From a virus, in IMG/VR virus record IMGVR_UViG_3300049489_000677, positions 1 to 41,356 of that record: a stretch of DNA of 41,356 nt; one strand, written 5' to 3'. How positions within the stretch are numbered: position 1 is the first letter of the stretch; each line of letters opens with the position of its first letter. Below are positions 1 to 5,281 of the stretch, one piece after another. The notes under the pieces were generated by a model. That model searched no databases, had not been told where the DNA came from, and saw nothing but the letters and a program-made list of their open reading frames with translations. The position numbers were made by a program, and so were the translations under genes.

Positions 1-57
1 TCCATCCCCATTCAAGTTTTCTATACTATATTTATTACTTATAATAATACTTTTCAT
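1..57 (-). CDS. Partial small ORF running off the left edge (Gly-Met tail protein, 5' part)
   Basis: An ATG at 57 lies two bases after the stop of the DUF6948-like gene and opens a frame of 19 codons that reaches base 1 without a stop. If the window ends are joined, it continues in frame at 41356 with alternating Gly and Met codons and stops at 41324, giving 29 residues. The operon-like spacing and preserved frame support a real gene crossing the junction. The function is unknown. It could also be a chance frame through a simple repeat. Confidence 0.4.
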   Translation of the reverse strand, partial: MKSIIISNKYSIENLNGDG

Positions 58-59
58 GT

Positions 60-434
60 TTAGTCTCGCTTGTAGTTTGGTTGATTAACAATTTGTTCTT
101 TAGCCTTTTCTGTACAAGGTATTATCTCAATAACGTTAGTTAAAAATACTTCGTCAACGGGCATAGCATATTGATTTTCTGCTTCTTTTCCTTCTTTAAA
201 ACCAGTAGTAGCTAAAGCAGAAAGTGTAAACTCACTCCACCAACGCGATAGACGCCGCGCATCTTTAACCACCATTCTTTCTCCGTAGTTTTTTAAGTCT
301 ACCCATCCCGCCCAAACTCCTGCTGAATAAGTCCGGACAATACAATAGGTTAATCCTTTGTTGGTTTTTGCTTTAGTCGGGGTGACATCACTTACTTTGA
401 TAAATTCTTCTCCGTTAATTGTTATTGTTTTCAT
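60..434 (-). CDS. DUF6948-like phage protein (124 aa)
   Basis: I recognise the family pattern from the core YCIVRTYSAGVWAG (about residues 30-43), the segment RRLSRWWSEFTLSALA (about 61-76) and VIEIIPCTEKAKE near the C-terminus. This looks like the small uncharacterised DUF6948 group found in phages and metagenomes, whose biochemical role is not known. There is no signal peptide or TM segment. The Trp-rich central helix suggests a compact soluble fold. It sits in the minus-strand early operon, 10 bases after the stop of the upstream 112-aa gene. The assignment rests on memory of the motif, not on a search. Confidence 0.7.
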   Translation of the reverse strand: MKTITINGEEFIKVSDVTPTKAKTNKGLTYCIVRTYSAGVWAGWVDLKNYGERMVVKDARRLSRWWSEFTLSALATTGFKEGKEAENQYAMPVDEVFLTNVIEIIPCTEKAKEQIVNQPNYKRD

Positions 435-444
435 ATATTATTTT

Positions 445-783
445 TTATTTATCTAACCCCTTGGACTTGAGGGTGGGGAGGTAGTTTTCTGCAATTTCAA
501 TATATCGGCGATTGCTTCCTCCTTGATTTTGTGCAACATATCCTTTTGCAAACGGTAAGATTAGGAATACTACTTTCTGCCCCTCTTCCCTCTCCTCCTC
601 CACCGCCTCCTGTACTTGCTGTTCTGCGTAGGATTGAAGTGCTTCTTTTACCCATTCCTCTATAAGTTGACCATTAAACCCAGTTGAAAAAACAACTCCA
701 CCATCTTCTCCTTCACTGTAATAGTTTTCGGTAAACTCTTTTTTGTAATCCTCAATACTCTTGTGTGTGTTTGGTTGAGTCAT
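445..783 (-). CDS. Hypothetical acidic protein (112 aa), paralogue of the 38738-39199 gene
   Basis: No known domain was recognised. The protein begins MTQPNTHKSIE, has a Glu/Gln-rich helix (EQQVQEAVEEEREEG, about 54-68) and ends TLKSKGLDK. The same three elements, THKSIE, QQVQEAVE and TLKSKGL, occur in the same order in the gene at 38738-39199. The DNA itself is near identical in short islands: 461-476 matches 38760-38775, and 598-623 matches 38888-38913. The middle parts differ, so the two genes look like products of duplication plus segment swapping. It is probably a cytoplasmic early protein of unknown role. Confidence 0.65.
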   Translation of the reverse strand: MTQPNTHKSIEDYKKEFTENYYSEGEDGGVVFSTGFNGQLIEEWVKEALQSYAEQQVQEAVEEEREEGQKVVFLILPFAKGYVAQNQGGSNRRYIEIAENYLPTLKSKGLDK

Positions 784-787
784 ATAT

Positions 788-979
788 TTACTGATTCAAA
801 AGTGAATAATCTGGTTCGCCAATACGATTCCATACTCTGTTCTCAGCATCGTGAATATAGCCGCAAGCCTTTAGAAACTCAGCTCTATCAGGTAATGGTT
901 GTCTAAAGTTGACTAATAAGAACCAGTGGTACGAGCTTACTATTATTGTAAATAAAACCCATAGGACTATGTTTTTCAT
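788..979 (-). CDS. Small membrane protein (63 aa)
   Basis: The N-terminus MKNIVLWVLFTIIVSSYHWFLL is a clear single TM segment or uncleaved signal anchor, followed by a short soluble part with PLPDRAEFLKACGY and ending DYSLLNQ. I chose the ATG at 979 because the only upstream in-frame alternative (988) is a TTG that adds three residues. The gene sits between other small membrane genes of the early operon, 4 bases from the next one. Function not recognised. Phage genes of this sort often affect the host envelope or exclusion, but nothing here proves it. Confidence 0.55.
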   Translation of the reverse strand: MKNIVLWVLFTIIVSSYHWFLLVNFRQPLPDRAEFLKACGYIHDAENRVWNRIGEPDYSLLNQ

Positions 980-1014
980 ACTAATCAAATATTGTTATTT
1001 CTAGTTTAGTCATA

Positions 1015-1203
1015 CTACCTTACCTTAAGTAAATTCATTACAATCCAAAAGGGGCAAGTGAAAATAATCTGCATAAATATTATTCTTACCCCAATATTAG
1101 ACGGTATGATACCCCAAATAGTTAATACTGCTACTATTGGTAGTGCGGTGAAAATACCAACAATCAGTAGTCCTTCAATTATGCCATGAATTATTTCTTT
1201 CAT
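1015..1203 (-). CDS. Small hydrophobic protein with two TM segments (62 aa)
   Basis: The protein MKEIIHGIIEG... has two hydrophobic stretches (about residues 8-33 and 40-57) with a short loop and a basic C-terminus (LLKVR), a hairpin membrane topology. The ATG at 1203 follows the stop of the upstream 56-aa gene by one base (TAG T ATG), which decides the start; a TTG further upstream would overlap that gene. Function unknown. The two-TM shape would fit a small envelope or holin-like protein, but it lies far from the lysis cassette and in the early direction. Confidence 0.55.
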   Translation of the reverse strand: MKEIIHGIIEGLLIVGIFTALPIVAVLTIWGIIPSNIGVRIIFMQIIFTCPFWIVMNLLKVR

Positions 1204-1204
1204 A

Positions 1205-1375
1205 CTACTCAAACATCCCAATTAAATTGTCTGCGCCAATAATAAACTCAATTACTACCCAAGCGATAAACATCGGTACAGCTATCGCAAGTAGTATCAC
1301 TAACCAGTCTGTCTTAGCAGGGTAGTGTTCCATGTTCTCTTCCCAAGATGATTGTTCTATGTGTTTGTTTTTCAT
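1205..1375 (-). CDS. Small single-TM protein (56 aa)
   Basis: The frame reads MKNKHIEQSSWEENMEHY, then a hydrophobic helix at about residues 24-46 (WLVILLAIAVPMFIAWVVIEFI), and ends GMFE. Its ATG overlaps the TGA of the zinc-ribbon gene 1372-1542 by four bases (ATGA), and its TAG is one base from the next ATG, so it is tightly embedded in the operon. This spacing is the main reason to accept so short a gene. The N-terminal part should be hydrophilic and cytoplasmic or periplasmic. No family recognised. Confidence 0.6.
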   Translation of the reverse strand: MKNKHIEQSSWEENMEHYPAKTDWLVILLAIAVPMFIAWVVIEFIIGADNLIGMFE

Positions 1376-1542
1376 ATAGTTTTACTTCTCCACCTTTTAA
1401 TAGCTCCCTTCTTTCCCCACTTTTGCCTATCCTCTTTACTTGGTTGTTTTCTTCCTTGTTGTAATACTCTTCCGGCTAAAGCTTTACTGATCTTAACTTC
1501 ATTCCCACACTCTGGGCACTTGCAAGTAATTACTAGTTTCAT
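1372..1542 (-). CDS. Small basic protein with CxCxxC zinc-binding-like motif (56 aa)
   Basis: The N-terminus MKLVITCKCPECG carries three cysteines (7, 9, 12) in a CxCxxC arrangement, followed by a strongly basic C-terminal half with GKKGAIKRWRSKTI. A half zinc-ribbon plus a basic tail suggests nucleic-acid binding, perhaps as a dimer sharing a metal site. This is inference. It overlaps the next gene by ATGA and begins two bases after the stop of the coiled-coil gene, so translation is probably coupled. Confidence 0.55.
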   Translation of the reverse strand: MKLVITCKCPECGNEVKISKALAGRVLQQGRKQPSKEDRQKWGKKGAIKRWRSKTI

Positions 1543-1543
1543 A

Positions 1544-2095
1544 CTAAGCTTCTCTAGGACGTTGTACTTCTTTTAATTCGACTCCAGGGATTATCACTCC
1601 TGACTTTAACACTTGCTTTATAAGTGCTGTCTTTATCTCAATCTTTAAATACATATCTGGTATTTGTTTCAGATCAAGCACCACCACTTCATAATCAGTA
1701 ACAAACCTAGTATTACCAACTGTCTTATCGACAGTATCAAGGGAAGCTAATTTAGCAACGGCAGTTTCTAACTTTAACTTCCCTTTACCTTCACCGATCC
1801 TAGCAGCGATCTTTTCTTCTTCTTCTCTTAATCGTTTAGTCTCAGCTGTCTGATAATCAGACATCTGCTTATCAAGATACTTGATAACCGCTTCCGCTTT
1901 TTCTTCCATTGGTTTAAACCTAGCTCGCTCAGCCTTGAGAGCATCATTGAGTGGCTTGGTCACTTTTTCTTTTTCTTCAGTCAAGTCTTTAAGATACTTC
2001 TTGACTTGACTCCTTAGATCAGAAGCCTTTTCCATCGTTTTTTTATCGACAACCGCTAAGGCTAAAGCAGTGCTTATAATAATATCTTTACTCAT
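1544..2095 (-). CDS. Coiled-coil protein of phage recombination clusters (183 aa)
   Basis: Charged helices dominate (KEKVTKPLNDALKAERARFKP, then YQTAETKRLREEEEKIAARI), followed by a folded C-terminal part ending GVIIPGVELKEVQRPREA. Proteins with this order (a long coil, 'KPLN.A..A.RA.FKP', and a 'G..IPG' tail) are common beside phage exonuclease and recombination genes; their biochemical role is mostly unassigned. The start at 2095 overlaps the TAA of the 46-aa gene by eight bases; an in-frame GTG at 2110 would add five residues. The neighbours include a VRR-NUC nuclease, an SSB-like protein and a RecB-like exonuclease, which supports a place in replication or recombination. Confidence 0.6.
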   Translation of the reverse strand: MSKDIIISTALALAVVDKKTMEKASDLRSQVKKYLKDLTEEKEKVTKPLNDALKAERARFKPMEEKAEAVIKYLDKQMSDYQTAETKRLREEEEKIAARIGEGKGKLKLETAVAKLASLDTVDKTVGNTRFVTDYEVVVLDLKQIPDMYLKIEIKTALIKQVLKSGVIIPGVELKEVQRPREA

Positions 2096-2228
2096 AATCA
2101 TAAGGATCACTAAACTCGACTCGTTCTAAGGCTTCTTGTAAATAATTAAGCCTTAAAAAATCTTCACCCTCTCTTGCTTGAATAATACTTTGCTCTAAAT
2201 CTCGGAGAACCATTGTTTGTTCATCCAT
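2088..2228 (-). CDS. Small acidic protein (46 aa)
   Basis: MDEQTMVLRDLEQSI... is an acidic, mainly helical peptide ending FSDPYDYE. Its stop overlaps the start of the coiled-coil gene by eight bases, typical of translational coupling. The first gene after the promoter at 2259-2264, it has a leader of about 24 bases. No known family recognised. Coding is supported by operon context only. Confidence 0.5.
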   Translation of the reverse strand: MDEQTMVLRDLEQSIIQAREGEDFLRLNYLQEALERVEFSDPYDYE

Positions 2229-2251
2229 AATATTTATTGATTAACCAGTAA

Positions 2252-2264
2252 CAGTATTATTATA
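2252..2264 (-). promoter_or_regulatory. Minus-strand promoter for the 46-aa/coiled-coil operon
   Basis: A perfect TATAAT (reverse complement of 2259-2264) lies in the gap between the 46-aa gene and the VRR-NUC gene and predicts a start near 2252. No good -35 hexamer was found, so a weak or activated promoter is possible. Confidence 0.5.
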
Positions 2265-2306
2265 GCTTACGTTAGGTAGTTTAAAAGTGGATAAATAAAT
2301 AAGACA

Positions 2307-2654
2307 TCATTTCCATAGATAGTCAAGTTTCTTAATATCTTCCAGGGAAGTAACTACATGATATTCAGCATTATGTCGGTAACATCGATCCCTAAAGAGT
2401 ATCTGATCGACACTAAGCTTCCCCTTACTAGTCTTAATCTCAATCCCGACAAAAATACCACCACACTGCTTACTTGTCGCTGGGGTGATGGCGATAATGT
2501 CCGGTACACCTTTTAAACCAACATGAGCACGATAGTTGTTTAACTTCTTATCATATACAGCCTGATTGTTCTGTCTCCAGCAAAAAATTCCTTTACGTAA
2601 TAGATAGTTCAACACTTCTGTCTGAATCTGACTTTCAGTCTTTTTTATACTCAT
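2307..2654 (-). CDS. VRR-NUC domain nuclease (115 aa)
   Basis: This is the PD-(D/E)XK-superfamily VRR-NUC fold in its short phage form. An acidic residue in the first helix (E13 in QIQTEVLNYL) is followed by the signature GVPDIIAI (D52) and GIEIKTSKGKLSVDQ (E72, K74, Q84). VRR-NUC proteins act as structure-specific endonucleases, for example on branched DNA; the phage enzymes probably resolve replication or recombination intermediates before packaging. The length of about 115 residues is usual for the stand-alone domain. The start overlaps the upstream winged-helix gene by 20 bases. All active-site residues appear present. Confidence 0.9.
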   Translation of the reverse strand: MSIKKTESQIQTEVLNYLLRKGIFCWRQNNQAVYDKKLNNYRAHVGLKGVPDIIAITPATSKQCGGIFVGIEIKTSKGKLSVDQILFRDRCYRHNAEYHVVTSLEDIKKLDYLWK

Positions 2655-3051
2655 AAGTCTTTTTGCGTCTAAACGCTAATCCTTTTATCTTTGCTTTATA
2701 CTCTTGTAATTCTTCTGGCCGAAGAAAGATCCAACTAAAATCAATCTCAGGGAAAGGCATGACAAACTCAGGTATACCATCCTTACCAGGCCAAGGATAG
2801 TTTTCCCGACACCAAGTAAGGTGGGGTGAAGGTGTAGCCACTACTACTGGTCTTAACCCATACGTTAAAACTCCTTCTTGGTTCTTAACTAAGATCTTTT
2901 TGTTCTTATGAATCCTAGCAATAGCGTTGTCAAACACTCCTTGTTCTATCCCTTTTACCCTCGCTCTTTCCTTCAGAGCTTCATAAGTAACACCTTCATT
3001 CTTAGCGATATAAGCTACGATCTTGGTTGATAAACTAACTGGGTCTAACAT
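2635..3051 (-). CDS. Hypothetical protein with winged-helix-like N-terminus (138 aa)
   Basis: The first 60 residues (LSTKIVAYIAKNEGVTYEALKERARVKG...) read like a winged-helix: three short helices then a basic hairpin (KNKKILVKNQEGVLTYGLRP). The C-terminal half is Pro/Trp-rich and ends in a basic tail RRKKTYEYKKD. This suggests a DNA-binding accessory protein. It is translated with the VRR-NUC gene through a 20-base overlap, so it may help that nuclease or the SSB-like protein. No named family was recognised. Confidence 0.55.
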   Translation of the reverse strand: MLDPVSLSTKIVAYIAKNEGVTYEALKERARVKGIEQGVFDNAIARIHKNKKILVKNQEGVLTYGLRPVVVATPSPHLTWCRENYPWPGKDGIPEFVMPFPEIDFSWIFLRPEELQEYKAKIKGLAFRRKKTYEYKKD

Positions 3052-3058
3052 AAGTACT

Positions 3059-3105
3059 GCCCTACCATCCTCTCGGTGGATGACAGGGCACTACTTACGT
3101 AGTGC
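3059..3105 (-). promoter_or_regulatory. Two adjacent RNA hairpins between SSB-like and winged-helix genes
   Basis: The first hairpin pairs 3088-3094 (GCACTAC) with 3099-3105 (GTAGTGC) around a four-base loop. The second pairs 3059-3063 and 3066-3070 with 3085-3089 and 3078-3082, with a symmetric two-base internal loop. They share bases at 3088-3089, so the two forms compete. No U-run follows. An RNase processing site or translational control element fits better than a terminator. Confidence 0.45.
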
Positions 3106-3114
3106 GAGAAAAGA

Positions 3115-3765
3115 TTAGAAGTCTTCCTCATCTTCCTTCTTTTCTTCATCTGATTCAACAAACGGCTTGATCAAATCATTTTCTACTAGATATTCTTGTA
3201 GCCAGATATTAACACTAGCGAAATGCAACTTCCATTTTTCGTTGTTGTACTTCTCCGCTTTCTTCTGATCAACAGTTGGATAACCCTTGACTGGGTAGCT
3301 ATAGGTCTTAGTGTCTTCATCGTAGAGCTTGAAGTAACTCTTTATCTTTTCTCCATCTTGCTTAATCGTCACGCCTTGTACTCGACGATCCTTGTTCTTC
3401 TTATCTGGGAAAGAATAAACAGTGAAGTCTACTTCCTTAGTCAAGTCTAGGTTAGGCAAAGCTTCCATGAAGGACTCACCATAACGTGAGTTGGCTTTCA
3501 AAGACAAGACAAATTCATTTTCATCTTCGTCCTTTATATCAACTAAGATGTTGGTCCCGTAGTCTGACTCGTAAAACTTAATGTCAGTAACAAACCCAAC
3601 AATCCCTGGGTAACTATATTCCCACTTCTCAATAGAAGTACCATCCTCCTTTTCGTGGACCCGAAGCTTAGCTCCTTCAGCTCCCTCTTCAGCTTTCTCA
3701 TGCAACTTACCATCCTTTAAGATGTATAAGTAACGCTTTTGATCTTTGTCAGTTTTTAATCCCAT
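3115..3765 (-). CDS. Putative single-stranded-DNA-binding protein with acidic C-terminal tail (216 aa)
   Basis: The central part (about residues 45-135) is rich in beta strands (SYPGIVGFVTDIKFYES, NILVDIKDEDENEFVLSLK, DFTVYSFPDKKNKDRRVQGVTI) as expected for an OB-fold. The C-terminus is an acidic tail finishing DEEKKEDEEDF, with the terminal aromatic residue typical of SSBs that recruit partners. Known SSB families differ strongly in sequence between phages, so this is functional inference from shape, tail and place: it sits between a RecB-like exonuclease and a VRR-NUC nuclease. It would coat ssDNA during replication and recombination. A structural search would settle it. Confidence 0.6.
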   Translation of the reverse strand: MGLKTDKDQKRYLYILKDGKLHEKAEEGAEGAKLRVHEKEDGTSIEKWEYSYPGIVGFVTDIKFYESDYGTNILVDIKDEDENEFVLSLKANSRYGESFMEALPNLDLTKEVDFTVYSFPDKKNKDRRVQGVTIKQDGEKIKSYFKLYDEDTKTYSYPVKGYPTVDQKKAEKYNNEKWKLHFASVNIWLQEYLVENDLIKPFVESDEEKKEDEEDF

Positions 3766-3800
3766 ATTTTATTACGGCCTTACGCCCTTATTATTGATTA

Positions 3801-4049
3801 CTAATTATTAACTTCTTCCTCATTCTTAATGATACTCTCTTCCTGTATGTCGTCAATGGTGGAAAACTCCCGTTGGTTATGGTCGTTTGTCCAGTGAGCG
3901 TTCTTAGTAAACCAAGCTCGATACTTGTCATTTATCTCCTCTTCGACATGCAACCTTTCTGTTAAGGAGGAGATATGATCTACCGCCCTTAGGTACATGT
4001 CACGGTAGTCTTCTGCTCGCCTTTTTAGTGTCTCTAAGTCTTCACTCAT
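3801..4049 (-). CDS. Small coiled-coil protein (82 aa)
   Basis: The heptad-rich N-terminus (LETLKRRAEDYRDMYLRAVDHISSLTERLHVEEEINDKY) is a coiled coil of about 45 residues, followed by a polar tail ending NEEEVNN. The start overlaps the stop of the exonuclease gene by four bases (ATGA), so the two are probably made together. It may be an accessory subunit of the exonuclease, but no family was recognised. Confidence 0.6.
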   Translation of the reverse strand: MSEDLETLKRRAEDYRDMYLRAVDHISSLTERLHVEEEINDKYRAWFTKNAHWTNDHNQREFSTIDDIQEESIIKNEEEVNN

Positions 4050-4654
4050 AGTCTAGTCTTAACATACGCTTCCATATCCTCAACCGTCTGCTTAATATAT
4101 AAGGCATACTTCGCTACCTGTAAGCTAGTTCGGCTAGTCGGAATCTGAATAAACGTCGGCTCCTTCGGCATCTTGTAAGTCACTCCTTTGATCTCTACAG
4201 GGATGTAGTTTAAGAACATCGTCACTTCTTCTGGTTTAACCTTATCTTGAAGTAACAATAAGAGAGCATACATTTCAAACTGTTTATGTTCATCAACTGA
4301 TTGTTGATTCCATTTCTTAGTATTAGTAGTAGTTTTATTTTCGTTTAAAATCTTAGTGTCCGGACAGTAAAAGTCTGCGTACCCCACCAGTTTTATATCG
4401 TCTAAGTCAGCTCGCATCTCGTACTCTTTAATCCCTGGTAAATCCATCTGGGGTACTAAGTTGTTTTCTGTCCCTATGCTGTCCCCGACAAGGGTTCCAA
4501 AAGCCATGGCTTGATTCTCCTCTTTTGGTAGACCTAGAATATAATTGTCATACCATTCGTCTTTACTCCATTCCCATGAAGAAAAAAAACTAAACGAAGC
4601 TGGACGATCTTGGAAACGGTCGGTAAATTTTTTATAAGCATCTCGGTTTTTCAC
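4046..4654 (-). CDS. PD-(D/E)XK exonuclease, RecB/Cas4-like (202 aa)
   Basis: The motif pair GYADFYCPD (D94) and ILNENKTTT (E105-x-K107), followed by a helix with QFEMYALLLL, is the RecB-family nuclease arrangement; the Q/Y-containing helix corresponds to the family's motif III. Such phage enzymes degrade dsDNA ends to feed single-strand annealing. Length is normal for the stand-alone form. No RecT/Beta-type annealase was recognised beside it, so the SSB-like or coiled-coil protein may take that place. The start is a GTG that coincides with the predicted transcription start of the promoter at 4654-4689, which implies a leaderless message. Confidence 0.8.
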   Translation of the reverse strand: MKNRDAYKKFTDRFQDRPASFSFFSSWEWSKDEWYDNYILGLPKEENQAMAFGTLVGDSIGTENNLVPQMDLPGIKEYEMRADLDDIKLVGYADFYCPDTKILNENKTTTNTKKWNQQSVDEHKQFEMYALLLLLQDKVKPEEVTMFLNYIPVEIKGVTYKMPKEPTFIQIPTSRTSLQVAKYALYIKQTVEDMEAYVKTRL

Positions 4655-4689
4655 CTAAGTAGTGTAGTTTATAAAAGTCTAGCTATCAA
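4654..4689 (-). promoter_or_regulatory. Sigma70-type promoter driving the exonuclease (leaderless)
   Basis: On the minus strand, TTGATA (4684-4689) and TACACT (4661-4666) are separated by exactly 17 bases. The predicted start is base 4654, the first base of the GTG start codon. A TATAAA inside the spacer is a less well placed alternative. Confidence 0.5.
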
Positions 4690-4817
4690 GTGTTGATAAC
4701 CTTGATTTGTAACTGTCCCCGACGTTGCAAGATCTTTATGGTCTTAGCAACCATTTCTTTACGAACAGTATCGTACCTTTCTCGTCCGTCAGCATTGATT
4801 GAGTAGATGGTGGTCAT
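4686..4817 (-). CDS. Small basic protein (43 aa)
   Basis: MTTIYSINADGRERYDTVRKE... continues through a basic helix (MVAKTIKILQRRGQLQIKVINT) and ends at TGA 4686. It fills the gap between the 47-aa gene and the exonuclease promoter, and its stop overlaps the -35 box. Short beta strand plus basic helix; possibly nucleic-acid-binding. No family recognised. Confidence 0.5.
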   Translation of the reverse strand: MTTIYSINADGRERYDTVRKEMVAKTIKILQRRGQLQIKVINT

Positions 4818-4827
4818 ATATTAATTA

Positions 4828-4971
4828 TTAATCTTTGTATACCCATAGTCTCCATTCCCCGCTTTTAGGATCCCAATAATAAATTTTATTATCTTCTCCT
4901 AGACCATAAACTCCACCTTCTATATTTTCATTATAGCCAGTAATATCAGTTGTAATTTGTGTTATTTTCAT
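4828..4971 (-). CDS. Small hypothetical protein (47 aa)
   Basis: I chose ATG 4971, giving MKITQITTDITGY..., because it follows the stop of the HTH gene by one base; the longer frame would overlap that gene. The sequence is Gly/Tyr/Trp-rich (GGVYGLGEDNKIYYWDPKSGEW), like a single small beta-sheet repeat. Function unknown. Confidence 0.5.
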   Translation of the reverse strand: MKITQITTDITGYNENIEGGVYGLGEDNKIYYWDPKSGEWRLWVYKD

Positions 4972-4972
4972 A

Positions 4973-5164
4973 TTAATTTTGCTTAACCCACTTAGGTTTC
5001 CAATCTTCTGGCTTCTTTGCAATTATTCTACTAATAGTTGAACGATCTGCATCACGTAATATGTAAGCAATATCTTCTTGAGTATAATCTTGTAATGATA
5101 AAGCCCAAATTAACTCAATTCTTTTTTGTTCTAATAACTCTTTCACTAGTTCTTGTTTATTCAT
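4973..5164 (-). CDS. Small helix-turn-helix DNA-binding protein (63 aa)
   Basis: Residues 27-48 (YTQEDIAYILRDADRSTISRII) form a classic HTH: helix, turn, and a recognition helix with RSTISR. The C-terminus is basic and Trp-containing. It is the first gene of the minus-strand early operon and faces the primase gene across a divergent promoter with two dyads, so it probably regulates both directions and itself. ATG 5164 is preferred over ATG 5173 because the latter lies inside the -10 box; 5164 is one base from the predicted transcription start. Confidence 0.7.
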   Translation of the reverse strand: MNKQELVKELLEQKRIELIWALSLQDYTQEDIAYILRDADRSTISRIIAKKPEDWKPKWVKQN

Positions 5165-5256
5165 ATTGTGCATTATATCAAGTAATTATGCACTAAGCAA
5201 CGTGTACTTATACACATATTGTTAACTTGCGTTCTGTGCTACAGATAACTTATAAT
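5165..5256. promoter_or_regulatory. Divergent early promoters with two operator-like dyads
   Basis: Minus strand: TTGCTT (5195-5200), 17 bases, TATAAT (5172-5177), predicted start 5165, next to ATG 5164. Plus strand: TTGCGT (5227-5232), 18 bases, TATAAT (5251-5256). Dyads are GTGCAT (5168-5173)/ATGCAC (5188-5193), which flank the minus -10, and GTGTA (5202-5206)/TACAC (5211-5215) between the promoters. The HTH protein is the natural candidate to bind them. Confidence 0.65.
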
Positions 5257-5281
5257 TTAAAAGATTTAACAAAAACTAATT

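Noticed and set aside
1352-1576. 74-aa plus-strand frame in the early region
   Set aside because: It lies fully opposite two coupled minus-strand genes (1205-1375 and 1372-1542), has no promoter and is Phe/Leu/His-rich as expected from antisense of AT-rich coding DNA.
5165-5173. ATG at 5173 as the start of the HTH gene
   Set aside because: This ATG lies within the TATAAT box, upstream of the predicted transcription start, so it would not be in the message.
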